Below are positions 47,768-55,488 of a stretch of 64,000 nucleotides of DNA, in pieces (positions within the stretch are counted from its first letter, which is position 1; the number at the start of each line of letters is the position of its first letter). Made by a program: the position numbers and the translations under genes. The notes under the pieces are model-generated. The model saw only the letters and a list, made by a program, of their open reading frames with translations, was not told the DNA's origin and did not search any database. The DNA comes from Hyphomicrobiales bacterium (lineage in GTDB: Bacteria; Pseudomonadota; Alphaproteobacteria; Rhizobiales; Rhizobiaceae). The stretch lies in NCBI GenBank assembly GCA_900466575.1, contig UBMP01000016.1, positions 186,001-250,000 of the forward strand, written 5' to 3'.

Positions 47768-48019
47768 ATGTCGATGAACGAAAATTTCCAGGGTACCGAG
47801 ACCAGCGGTCTTCGTCCCTTCCGCAACATGCTGCATCCGCTGCACGAAGCGGCGATGCGTCTGGCCAGCGCCGGTGGCAAGGCGCGCACCCGCGACCTCG
47901 TCGCGATGCTGCTCAGCCATGGTGCCCGCGCATGGCGCAGCAGCCAGCCGAAGACGCAGATCCACCTCTACACGACCGCCCCGAATGGCCGTCGGCCGGT
48001 GCGCATCCGCCTCGGCTGA
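47768..48019 (+). CDS. Small hypothetical protein
   Basis: An 83-aa basic protein (MSMNENFQGTETSGLRPFRN start; ARTRDLVAMLLSHGARAWRS in the middle). There is no TM and no known domain. Its stop abuts the folK stop on the other strand with no gap. A predicted helix of the form AAMRLASAGGKARTRDLVAM suggests nucleic-acid or protein binding, but this is only composition. Confidence 0.6.
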   Translation: MSMNENFQGTETSGLRPFRNMLHPLHEAAMRLASAGGKARTRDLVAMLLSHGARAWRSSQPKTQIHLYTTAPNGRRPVRIRLG

Positions 48020-48550
48020 TCAACCCTCAGGTTGAGATTTCCACCAGTTGCCGTCTTCCGAGACCGGCTCAATGCCGCCCGCGTCTACCTTTGTGAGAAG
48101 GTCGCGGGCGCTGTGCGTTCCGATCATCGTCTCCGGCGCATAGTCGCACAGCGGGATCAGAACGAAGGCGCGTTCAGCAATGCGCGGATGCGGAAGCAGC
48201 AGTCGCTCCGCATCGCTCATCACCCCTTCATAGGTGAGGATATCGATGTCCAGCGTGCGCGGCCCCCAGCGCTCGATGCGCACCCGGTTCATTTCCTTCT
48301 CAAGCCCGAGACAGAGATCAAGCAACGCTTCCGGCTCAAGCGTGGTCTCGATGAGCGAGCAGGCGTTGAAAAACCAGTCCTGATCCGTCTTGCCCCAGGG
48401 CGGCGTCCGATAGAGCCGTGAAACGGTCACGACCCGGCAATCCTGTCGCGCCTCGATGCGCTTCAGCGCCGCGGCCATGTTGACCGCAGGATTGCCGATA
48501 TTGCCGCCGAGCCCGAGATTGGCCCGCCGGTAGCGTGCCTCAAGGGACAT
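48020..48550 (-). CDS. folK: 2-amino-4-hydroxy-6-hydroxymethyldihydropteridine diphosphokinase
   Basis: Pyrophosphorylates 6-hydroxymethyl-dihydropterin in folate synthesis. 176 aa. NLGLGGNIGNPAVNMAAALK at the N-terminus, WGKTDQDWFFNACSLIETTL in the middle and the HPPK signature RWGPRTLDIDILTYEG are all present. ATG 48550 overlaps the folB stop by 11 nt. It is the last gene of folP-folB-folK, three consecutive steps of one pathway. Confidence 0.96.
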   Translation of the reverse strand: MSLEARYRRANLGLGGNIGNPAVNMAAALKRIEARQDCRVVTVSRLYRTPPWGKTDQDWFFNACSLIETTLEPEALLDLCLGLEKEMNRVRIERWGPRTLDIDILTYEGVMSDAERLLLPHPRIAERAFVLIPLCDYAPETMIGTHSARDLLTKVDAGGIEPVSEDGNWWKSQPEG

Positions 48551-48905
48551 GCGTCACCGTCACTTCCACGAAATCGAGCACGCCCGGAACCGGTGCGTTC
48601 GGCTTCCGCACGGTGATTTCCGCACGCCTGATATGCGGAAACTTTTGCGTGAGGCCCATTGCGATATCCGCGGCCAGCGCCTCGATGAGATAGCGCCGCT
48701 GGCCGAGCACGACCGACTCGATCACCTTGAAGGCGACACCATAATCCACTGTGCCGTCCAGCTTGTCTTCCTGAAGTGGCGCTTCCGCTTCGACATCCAG
48801 CCGCGCATCGACAAAGAACCGTTGTCCGAGGAACGCTTCTTCATCGAAAAAACCGTGGCGGGCGAAGAACGCGCAGTTCTTCATGTAGATCGTATACTGC
48901 TTCAC
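48540..48905 (-). CDS. folB: Dihydroneopterin aldolase
   Basis: Cleaves 7,8-dihydroneopterin to 6-hydroxymethyl-dihydropterin and glycolaldehyde. 121 aa, a normal size. NCAFFARHGFFDEEAFLGQR carries the catalytic-loop Tyr/Glu region (Phe here in the GVF position); YLIEALAADIAMGL and VTVRKPNAPVPG-type ITVRKPNAPVPG follow. The start is GTG 48905, with AAAGGA about 8 nt upstream inside the end of folP. It overlaps folK and is 4 nt from folP. Confidence 0.94.
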   Translation of the reverse strand: MKQYTIYMKNCAFFARHGFFDEEAFLGQRFFVDARLDVEAEAPLQEDKLDGTVDYGVAFKVIESVVLGQRRYLIEALAADIAMGLTQKFPHIRRAEITVRKPNAPVPGVLDFVEVTVTHVP

Positions 48906-48909
48906 CAGA

Positions 48910-49788
48910 TCATCCTTTCGGGCTCTCGCGCCCTTCCGCAATCATAGCATCCGCGACAGCAAGCGCATCCCTGCTGCTTGCGACATCATGCACCCTGAAA
49001 ACCGCCGCTCCGGCCAGCCTGAGGATCGCGCTGGTCGCGGCGGTTGCCACATCCCGTTCGGCCGGCGCGCGGCCGGTCATCTCGCCGAGAAACCGCTTGC
49101 GCGACGTGCCGGCCAGCAACGGCAGACCAAGGACGTGCAGTTCCTCGAACCGGCGCATCAACGCGATGTTGATCGCCGCCGTTTCCTTGGCAAAGCCGAA
49201 GCCGGGATCGAGCACGATGTGCGCGCGGTCGATCCGCGCCTGGTCCGCAATCTGCAGCGAGCGGGCAAAAAAGCTCATCTGGTCTTCTATGACGTCGGCG
49301 AGGACCTCACGTTCCCGCCCCGTATGCATGATGCAGACGCCAGAGCCCGCTTTCGCAGCAACCGCGGCAATGTCCGGCTCCCGCGTCAGACCCCAAACGT
49401 CGTTGACGATATGCGCCCCCGCAGCAAGAGCGGCCTCGGCCGTGCCCGCGCGATAGGTATCGACCGAAATGACAGGCCCTGCGTCGCCAAATCGCTCGGC
49501 CAGCGCCGAGATGACCGGCACCACACGCCGGCGCTCCTCATCACCATCGACGGTGGCAGCTCCGGGACGTGTGGATTCCCCGCCGACATCAAGGATATGC
49601 GCACCGGCTTCCACCAGTCGGATCGCCTGATCGATCGCCGTTTCGGCGGAGGCGAATCGGCCGCCATCGGAGAAAGAATCCGGCGTGACGTTGACGATCG
49701 CCATGATGAGCCCGCGCGGTCCGAGCGTCAACGAACGACCATGAGCCAGCGGCCAGAGACGCGGCTCGAAACAGACTGGCTTCACCAT
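48910..49788 (-). CDS. folP: Dihydropteroate synthase
   Basis: Condenses hydroxymethyl-dihydropterin pyrophosphate with p-aminobenzoate; the sulfonamide target. 292-aa TIM barrel. Signatures: IMAIVNVTPDSFSDGGRF (loop 1), HILDVGGESTRPGA (loop 2), and the C-terminal phosphate-binding FRVHDVASSRDALAVADAMI. First gene of the folP-folB-folK operon on the minus strand. Confidence 0.97.
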   Translation of the reverse strand: MVKPVCFEPRLWPLAHGRSLTLGPRGLIMAIVNVTPDSFSDGGRFASAETAIDQAIRLVEAGAHILDVGGESTRPGAATVDGDEERRRVVPVISALAERFGDAGPVISVDTYRAGTAEAALAAGAHIVNDVWGLTREPDIAAVAAKAGSGVCIMHTGREREVLADVIEDQMSFFARSLQIADQARIDRAHIVLDPGFGFAKETAAINIALMRRFEELHVLGLPLLAGTSRKRFLGEMTGRAPAERDVATAATSAILRLAGAAVFRVHDVASSRDALAVADAMIAEGRESPKG

Positions 49789-49917
49789 CCCAAATTCCCG
49801 CTCTTAAGACTTTTGCAACACCTGCGGCAGAATCGCGGCGTCTTTAGCTTTTTTTATTGCTCTCCGCCTCGCTATGCAGCAAGCTCGCCTCAAAGACAAT
49901 AAACGGGAACTGTGCTG

Positions 49918-50565
49918 ATGAACTTTGTTTCTGTAAGGGCGTCCTGGCGCTTGATTGCCTTCCTCGGAACCGTGCTCTGCGGTTTTGTCGCATTGGCCAC
50001 TCTGGCCGAGGCCGACACCAGCGTACGCAAGTCCACCGTTTACTTTACCGTCCGCGGGAAGACCGCGTCCGAACTGGATAGCGCGTTGATGCGCAGCGGT
50101 CCGCAGGCGGGTATTGCCCGCCACCCTGGCGCGGCCCAGATCAAGTTTTCCGGCGATATCAAATATAGCGAAGCCAAGGGCCACTGCTCCGTGGCTGCCG
50201 CTCGCGTCAACCTGAACCTCAAGCTCATCCTCCCGAACTGGAAGGATCGCAATGGGGCCCCGCGCGGTCTTGCTGTCCTTTGGGACTCACTGGCTGGTGA
50301 CATCACCCGTCACGAAGAACGCCACGCCGAAATCGCAACGCAACACGCTCGCCAGATGGAAAAGGCACTGAAATCGTTGCCGCCACAGAAAACCTGCGAA
50401 GCGATGCAGGCTTTGGTCTCGCGAACGACCGACGAGCAGATCGCACTTCACGACGAAGACCAGCGACGCTTCGACCAGATCGAAATGGCGAATTTCGAGG
50501 CCCGCATCATGCGGCTTGTCAAGGAACGCCAGGCTCAGATGCAACAGGCAAGTGCTGCTCGGTGA
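49918..50565 (+). CDS. DUF922 secreted putative zinc protease
   Basis: A 215-aa secreted protein. A signal peptide (core LIAFLGTVLCGFVALATLA, cleavage after AEA) is followed by a beta-rich domain starting TVYFTVRGKTASELDSALMR, and the putative metalloprotease motif HEERH (H-E-x-x-H) at about 131-135 in GDITRHEERHAEIATQHARQ. DUF922 members are predicted zincin-like peptidases. ATG 49918 or GTG 49912 may be the start. Its palindromic terminator is at 50612. Confidence 0.85.
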   Translation: MNFVSVRASWRLIAFLGTVLCGFVALATLAEADTSVRKSTVYFTVRGKTASELDSALMRSGPQAGIARHPGAAQIKFSGDIKYSEAKGHCSVAAARVNLNLKLILPNWKDRNGAPRGLAVLWDSLAGDITRHEERHAEIATQHARQMEKALKSLPPQKTCEAMQALVSRTTDEQIALHDEDQRRFDQIEMANFEARIMRLVKERQAQMQQASAAR

Positions 50566-50611
50566 TGACACACGAGCCTGATCAAGCGCCATAGCCCGCC
50601 TGATCTTCACT

Positions 50612-50644
50612 CGCCGCCTGAATTTCAGGCGGCGAAGTCGTTTT
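50612..50644 (+). terminator. Terminator-like palindrome after DUF922 gene
   Basis: CGCCGCCTGA-ATT-TCAGGCGGCG is a perfect 10-bp hairpin followed by AAGTCGTTTT. Confidence 0.7.
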
Positions 50645-50896
50645 GGGTCACGGTCCTGGCTGCCCTCCGCAGCTTGCGCCAGCCTGCCCCCCCACAGGCA
50701 ATCACCTGACAAAAGTTGCAGTGGCAATGACGTAACTCTTGAGTTACATTAAGTCCCATAGAACGTCATCGGCGGAACATTTGCAGTCCGCCCGCAAAGA
50801 CGGTCAGACGCCGAGGGCGCCTGAGTTTGGGCGGCAAAGCCGCCGCGTTTCAGTCTTGTTGATGCCGCGTGTTTACTGGCGGCGATGTTGCGGGAG

Positions 50897-50926
50897 TTGA
50901 TCACTTCAGCAGGCGATTGCCTATAT
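50897..50926 (+). promoter_or_regulatory. Candidate promoter of the sRNA at 50933
   Basis: TTGATC (50897-50902) and CTATAT (50921-50926) are separated by 18 bp, close to the alphaproteobacterial sigma70 consensus CTTGAC/CTATAT. A transcript would begin near 50933. Confidence 0.55.
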
Positions 50927-50932
50927 TCGCAA

Positions 50933-51102
50933 CGAACGACGACATTCGATCCGAACACCGCGCGGGGGAACATGCGGAGTCGGATCCGGGGATACTCCAC
51001 TTTCTCCTGGCGCGCGTCCTAAGACGACAGGGCGCATCCTCCCTCGCCCCTGGCGCGCCCGACTGGCCTCGCTTGACGGTTTCCGCAAGCGAGGCTTTTT
51101 TT
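50933..51102 (+). ncRNA. Candidate small RNA, about 170 nt
   Basis: No coding gene fits the 580-bp gap 50566-51145. This stretch has a good promoter upstream and ends in a textbook terminator (GCCTCGCTTG/CAAGCGAGGC with T7 at 51096-51102). Inside, CGCGC-GGGG (about 50962-50971) can pair with CCCC-TG-GCGCG (about 51047-51057), ATGCG with CGCAT, and GGAGT with ACTCC. GCGTC-CTAA-GACG is a small hairpin. A CU-rich TCCTCCCTC (51037-51045) lies in an unpaired bulge and could act as an anti-Shine-Dalgarno seed. The rod-like fold with a central bubble also recalls 6S RNA. Identity is not established. Confidence 0.5.
51066..51102 (+). terminator. Strong rho-independent terminator on the plus strand
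   Basis: GCCTCGCTTG (51066-51075) and CAAGCGAGGC (51086-51095) form a perfect 10-bp stem followed by seven T. It points away from the nearest plus-strand gene (ends 50565), which is why an sRNA is proposed. Confidence 0.88.
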
Positions 51103-51145
51103 GCCCGCCGTCAGGCAGGCGGATTTCAATCCGAGATGGCTGATG

Positions 51146-51466
51146 TCACGCCTGCTTTTCAGGCACGCGCACAACGAGGCCGTCAAACGCATCCGACATC
51201 TTGATCTGACAGGAAAGCCGCGACGTCGGGCGAACGTCGAAGGCGAAGTCGAGCATGTCCTCTTCCATCGGCTCCGGCGAGCCGACCTTCTCGGTCCATG
51301 CCTCGTCGACATAGACATGACAGGTGGCACAGGCACAGGCTCCGCCGCATTCAGCCTCGATGCCGGGCACAGAATTGCGAACGGCATTTTCCATGACCGT
51401 CGAACCGGACTGCGCATCAATTTCGAACGGCGTTCCGTCGAACGCGATGATTGTCAGCTTTGGCAT
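51146..51466 (-). CDS. Adrenodoxin-type [2Fe-2S] ferredoxin
   Basis: A 106-aa electron carrier. The cluster ligands are C40-x5-C46-x2-C49 in [15 protein letters not shown] and C86 in SRLSCQIKM, the vertebrate-type/Isc-Fdx spacing. C44 is an extra cysteine in the loop. It may serve cytochrome P450s or Fe-S assembly; no isc/suf or P450 gene is adjacent. Length is standard. It lies opposite the candidate sRNA. Confidence 0.95.
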   Translation of the reverse strand: MPKLTIIAFDGTPFEIDAQSGSTVMENAVRNSVPGIEAECGGACACATCHVYVDEAWTEKVGSPEPMEEDMLDFAFDVRPTSRLSCQIKMSDAFDGLVVRVPEKQA

Positions 51467-51581
51467 GGGAAACCTGTATCCTTCACAAAAATGCGCCCCG
51501 CTTCGGATCGCGATCCGCGCGAGGCGTTTACCGCCGCAGTTGAACCTGACGGCAATCTCGTGTCAGCTCATGCTGGAACGA

Positions 51582-52001
51582 TCACTCGTCCCGATAGACC
51601 TTCTCACGGCGCTCGTGACGCTCCTGCGCCTCGATCGACAGCGTTGCGATCGGCCGTGCGTCGAGACGCTTCAGCCCGATCGGCTCGCCTGTCTCTTCAC
51701 AGAAACCGTAGGTGCCGTCTTCGATGCGCTGCAGGGCGGCGTCGATCTTGGAGATCAGCTTGCGCTGACGATCGCGGGCGCGGAGCTCGATGGCACGGTC
51801 GGTTTCAGAGGAAGCACGGTCGGCGAGGTCGGGATGGTTGGCGCTCTCTTCGGCGAGGTGGTCGAGGGTCTCGCGCGCTTCCCGGAGAATTTCATTCTTC
51901 CAGTTGATCAGCTTTGCCCGGAAATAGGCCTGCTGATTGGGGTTCATGAACTCCTCGTCTTCAGAAAGGACGTACTTGCTAAGTTCGATAGTCTCACTCA
52001 A
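51582..52001 (-). CDS. dksA: RNA polymerase-binding transcription factor DksA (zinc-ligand-poor)
   Basis: Binds the RNA polymerase secondary channel and, with ppGpp, adjusts rRNA and amino-acid promoters. 139 aa. The coiled-coil tip acidic pair is in NHPDLADRASSETDRA. The C-terminal zinc-finger region reads YGFCEETGEPIGLKRL and DARPIATLSIEAQERHE: only C101 of the four usual cysteines remains, as in other alphaproteobacterial DksA proteins. The start is TTG 52001, with AGGAG 7 nt upstream, giving the family N-terminus M-SETIELSKYVL; the longer frame is rejected. Confidence 0.93.
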   Translation of the reverse strand: MSETIELSKYVLSEDEEFMNPNQQAYFRAKLINWKNEILREARETLDHLAEESANHPDLADRASSETDRAIELRARDRQRKLISKIDAALQRIEDGTYGFCEETGEPIGLKRLDARPIATLSIEAQERHERREKVYRDE

Positions 52002-52411
52002 CGCGATTCTCCTGGAGATCATCACTTTCAGCGGGTGTATAGCCACATTGGGGTCACAGTTCAAGCAAGGAATGCCGCCTTTCGGCGCTTGAACAGGATA
52101 AAATCAGCCCGCCTAAAAAATCGTCAAGCTTTTGAATAGGTGTGACAATTTCGTGACCAGATTCGAGCGTCGGGCGAACGGGACGTTCCTGCGACAAGGC
52201 TGCCGCCCCCGTCTCTGTGAGTACGGCCTGTCTTCTCCGTTCGGCCAGCTTGACCGCATTCGGGCGGGACCCTAGATTTCCGCAGCGTGAGGTTTCAAGT
52301 TACTCTGGCAAATTGCGCCTGTAGCCATCTCTCGCGACGTGATCTCAAGTCGGAGCGGTTTCGCTCTTCAAATGGTCCGATCCGACCTCGGGCAGACCCA
52401 AGCGAAGGTTC
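52002..52411. other. Gap upstream of dksA, no gene
   Basis: This region separates divergent dksA and the SixA-like gene and should hold both promoters. Frames here are short and unlike proteins. No repeat or RNA signal stands out. Confidence 0.45.
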
Positions 52412-52906
52412 ATGCAGTCACATACTCCTCCGGTCAGCCGCCTCTTTCTTCTCAGACACGCGCAAAGTGCGTGGCCGCGGCCTGGCGAGCGGGATTTTGA
52501 CCGACAGCTGGACACGACGGGTCGCGAGGAAGCAGAGCGGATCGGCCGTGCCGCAGCGGGCATGGACATGGCTCCGCTGATGCTGGTCTGCTCCACCGCC
52601 GAGCGCTGCCGTCAGACAGCAGCCGCCTTCATCTCGGCGATGGAACATGCACCGCACGTGACCCTCGATCCTGAGCTCTACAGCGAAGGACCGGAACATT
52701 ACCTCAGCCTCTGCGCCGGGGTGGAGAGCGGCAAGAGCCTGATGATCGTCGGGCACAATCCGATGATCGAGGAGACGTTCAACCGCCTCGTCGGCGTGAA
52801 GGCCGCCAATGCGCATATTCCTGCAGGGTTCCCGACCGCGGGCCTCGCCGCCTTTGTCCGGAGCGGTGAAGAGCCGTGGCGGCTGGAAACCCTTCTGACA
52901 CCTTGA
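52412..52906 (+). CDS. SixA-like histidine phosphatase
   Basis: A 164-aa phosphoglycerate-mutase-fold phosphatase. The catalytic motif is LFLLRHAQSAWP (RHA instead of RHG, as in SixA) at about 12-22; the second His is in IVGHNPMIEET, and CSTAERCRQTA carries the conserved Arg. SixA dephosphorylates histidine phosphotransfer proteins; the partner here is unknown. It is convergent with the citrate synthase gene (17-nt gap). Confidence 0.88.
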   Translation: MQSHTPPVSRLFLLRHAQSAWPRPGERDFDRQLDTTGREEAERIGRAAAGMDMAPLMLVCSTAERCRQTAAAFISAMEHAPHVTLDPELYSEGPEHYLSLCAGVESGKSLMIVGHNPMIEETFNRLVGVKAANAHIPAGFPTAGLAAFVRSGEEPWRLETLLTP

Positions 52907-52923
52907 TCGCTGCCGGGCCGGTA

Positions 52924-54036
52924 TCAGGCCGGCATCGGCCCGACATAGCGCGACTGCGGACGGATGAGACGGCCCACCTTGTCCTGCTCGAGCACATGGG
53001 CAGTCCAGCCCGCCATGCGGCCGCTCGCAAACACGTTGGTGAAACTTTCGCGCGGGAAACCGACGGCCTCCAGCACCAGCGCGGTGTAGAACTCGACATT
53101 GGTCTGCAAGGGCCGAAGCGGTTTGCGCTCAGCCAGCAGCGCCAGCGCCTCGACCTCCACCTTTTCGGCAAAGTCAATGCGCCCGCCGTTGTCGCGCAGG
53201 CTCGCCACTGCCTGTTTCAGGGCGTCGGCGCGCGGATCGCGAACCCGATAGATCCGATGCCCGAAACCCATCAACCGCTCGCCCCGATCCAGGGCCGCAG
53301 CCAGCCACGGCCTGACATCTCCCTCTGTTCCGATCGCATCCAGCATGTCGAGGACCGGCCCCGGCGCACCGCCATGCAGAGGGCCCTTCAGCGCGCATAG
53401 CCCACCGATGACAGAGGAAAACAGACCGGCCTGCGTAGAGGCAATCACCCGCGTCGCGAAGGTCGATGCATTGAGGCCGTGATCGGCGACGGTGACGAGA
53501 TAGGTCTCCAGCGCCCGCACCTTGTCTGCCCGCTGCTCCGCTCCATGCAGCATACGCAGAAAGTCCGCTGCATGTCCGAGCGATGCGTCGGGTCGGACAG
53601 GTTCGAGACCCCGGTCCCGCCTTGCAATGGCAGCCGCAAAGACCGAAGTCGACGCCACAGCCACCACGTGGTGACTTTCCTTTTCCACGTCCGGCAGGCG
53701 CGACAGGAGGAGCCGCAATGCCTCAACCTGAGAGAGACCATCGAGCGCCGGCAGCGCCGCGACCATCCGTTCGAAAGCGACTTCCCGCGCGGCCCCCAGG
53801 CGTTTCCGGATACCCGCTTCGTCCAGATTTTCAGGCGCCAGATCGCGCCACAGCAGCGAGAGAACGGCCTCGAAGGACCAGCCCGACAGCTGCTCGAGTT
53901 GGTAGCCTCTGAGAACCAGCCGGCCGGCCGCGCCATCGACATGCGACAGCACGGTTTGCGCGGCCACGACGCCCTCCAGGCCGGGCGAGAAGGTGTCACC
54001 GGTAGAAGACTCGATAGATTTCAAGGGGATATTCAT
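52924..54036 (-). CDS. Citrate synthase / 2-methylcitrate synthase family protein
   Basis: A 370-aa citrate-synthase-fold enzyme. Active-site His are in VADHGLNASTFATRVIAST and MGFGHRIYRVRDPRADALK, and Asp is in NVEFYTALVLEAVGFPRESF where Glu-Phe replaces the common Asp-Phe. ALKGPLHGGAPGPVLDML is the CoA-binding loop. It is shorter than hexameric GltA and lacks its N-terminal domain. It faces a second, HTH-fused synthase, and the pair probably functions together (heteromeric or alternative substrate). GAGG precedes the ATG. Confidence 0.9.
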   Translation of the reverse strand: MNIPLKSIESSTGDTFSPGLEGVVAAQTVLSHVDGAAGRLVLRGYQLEQLSGWSFEAVLSLLWRDLAPENLDEAGIRKRLGAAREVAFERMVAALPALDGLSQVEALRLLLSRLPDVEKESHHVVAVASTSVFAAAIARRDRGLEPVRPDASLGHAADFLRMLHGAEQRADKVRALETYLVTVADHGLNASTFATRVIASTQAGLFSSVIGGLCALKGPLHGGAPGPVLDMLDAIGTEGDVRPWLAAALDRGERLMGFGHRIYRVRDPRADALKQAVASLRDNGGRIDFAEKVEVEALALLAERKPLRPLQTNVEFYTALVLEAVGFPRESFTNVFASGRMAGWTAHVLEQDKVGRLIRPQSRYVGPMPA

Positions 54037-54104
54037 GGATTAACCTCGCGACGGAACTCGTGTTGACGAACACGATCCTGTCAGCGAAGAATATATAGTC
54101 AATC

Positions 54105-54121
54105 TTGATTCAACCAATCAA
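54105..54121. promoter_or_regulatory. Candidate operator between divergent citrate synthase genes
   Basis: TTGATT-CAACC-AATCAA is a perfect 6-bp inverted repeat in the 95-bp divergent promoter gap, 10 bp before the HTH-citrate synthase start. It may be the target of that protein's own HTH domain. Confidence 0.45.
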
Positions 54122-54131
54122 TGTGTATTCA

Positions 54132-55325
54132 ATGTCCGCACCCGATCAATATATCGATGCAGAAGCGGCCGCCGATCTTCTCGGCGTCAGCCGCGCCACG
54201 CTCTATGCCTACGTGAGTCGCGGCCAGATCCATACACTGGGATCTGATAGCGATCCGCGCCGCAGGCTCTACAGCGCCCACGACATCGACGAGCTCAACA
54301 GGCGCAAATCCGTTGGCCGCCGCCCCCGTGCCATTGCCGAAACCACGCTCGACTGGGGCCTGCCGGTACTCCCGTCAGCCATCACGCTGATTGACGAAGG
54401 CCGGCTCTACTATCGCGGCCGGGATGCAGCGCACCTTGCCGAAACCGCCACGCTGGAAGACATCGCCCGACTACTCTGGGATTGTGGCAAAATTGACCCC
54501 TTTGCCGATCCCGCCACAATACCGGAACGCTTCGATCCCTATGTGACAAACATGGTTCGCGCGCTGCCCCTGACCGAACGTTGCCAGACGCTGCTGCCCA
54601 TGGTCGCCGCCGGCCGGACCACGGCATGGCAGCGAAATGCCCGCGCGCTCTGGCCCGGTGCCGCATCTCTTATCCGCGCCATGGCGGGCGCGGCAAGCTG
54701 CAGTTCTGCCGATGCCATGCCTGTCCACAGGCAGCTGGCGCGCGAATGGGAGTGTGGCGATTTCGGCGGCGACCTCATCCGGCGTGCGCTGGTGCTTCTC
54801 GCCGACCACGAATTGAACGCCTCCGCCTTCGCCGTCCGCGTCGTCGCCTCCACCGGCGCCTCGTTGGGCGCATGCCTCAACGCCGGACTCTCCGCACTCA
54901 GCGGCCCCCTCCACGGCGGGACGACCAGCCTTGTCGAACTTCTCTTCGACGATGTCCGCCAGTCCGGCAGTGCCGCCGCCGCCGTCGAAACGCGTCTGCG
55001 GCGCGGCGATGGCGTGCCCGGCTTCTCGCATCCGCTTTATCCGGAGGGCGATCCGCGCGCGGAAGCTCTCCTGCCGCTCCTGCCTCGCGAATCCGGCCGC
55101 GACGATCTCATGGCCGTGATGGAGGACACGGCCGGCAAGCGCCCCAATATCGACTTCGCGCTCGTGTCGCTCCGCCGCGCACTTGGCCTGCCCCGCGGCA
55201 GCGCCCTCGCCCTCTTCGCCGTCGGCCGCTCCGTCGGGTGGATCGCGCATGCGCTGGAGCAGAATGCCGAAGGCAGCCTCATCCGCCCCCGCGCCCGCTA
55301 TGCCGGCCCGGCTCCTGAAGATTGA
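54132..55325 (+). CDS. HTH-citrate synthase fusion (helix-turn-helix plus citrate synthase domain)
   Basis: A 397-aa protein. Residues about 1-60 form a MerR/excisionase-type DNA-binding HTH (YIDAEAAADLLGVSRATLYA, YVSRGQIHT, YSAHDIDELNRRK). The rest is a citrate-synthase domain: LADHELNASAFAVRVVASTG, LSGPLHGGTTSLVELL, PGFSHPLYPEGDPRAEALL and NIDFALVSLRRALGLPRGSA. The second His motif is GFSHPLY instead of GFGHxxY. The family is known in alphaproteobacteria but poorly studied. Whether it is an enzyme, a regulator or both is open. ATG 54132 starts the HTH domain; the frame also opens at 54105. It is divergent from a paralogue lacking the HTH. Confidence 0.88.
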   Translation: MSAPDQYIDAEAAADLLGVSRATLYAYVSRGQIHTLGSDSDPRRRLYSAHDIDELNRRKSVGRRPRAIAETTLDWGLPVLPSAITLIDEGRLYYRGRDAAHLAETATLEDIARLLWDCGKIDPFADPATIPERFDPYVTNMVRALPLTERCQTLLPMVAAGRTTAWQRNARALWPGAASLIRAMAGAASCSSADAMPVHRQLAREWECGDFGGDLIRRALVLLADHELNASAFAVRVVASTGASLGACLNAGLSALSGPLHGGTTSLVELLFDDVRQSGSAAAAVETRLRRGDGVPGFSHPLYPEGDPRAEALLPLLPRESGRDDLMAVMEDTAGKRPNIDFALVSLRRALGLPRGSALALFAVGRSVGWIAHALEQNAEGSLIRPRARYAGPAPED

Positions 55326-55488
55326 CGGGCAAGCCTGTTCCCGGCGTTGAAACCCGCCCGGGCATAGGACAGCTGCGCAACCGAACACAACCTTAAAATG
55401 AAAATGAATTAATGAAATAATCTTAGATTGAATTCATCGATTCAATTCTGGATAGCTATGCGGAATTCCTCAACCAAAAGGAGTCCGC

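Noticed and set aside
47604-47777. 57-codon plus-strand frame MSFVRPINVVHTDLAAAKPT... between the carboxypeptidase and the 83-aa gene
   Set aside because: No Shine-Dalgarno, low-complexity Arg/Pro/Ala composition and overlap with the next gene; not distinguishable from chance.
50933-51102. tmRNA or SRP RNA
   Set aside because: No tag frame, no tRNA-like T arm with CCA, and no GGAAGGAAGCAGCC-type SRP motif were found.
50869-51204. 111-codon plus-strand frame in the sRNA gap
   Set aside because: It covers the strong terminator and the end of the ferredoxin gene; Arg/Ala-rich and without an SD.
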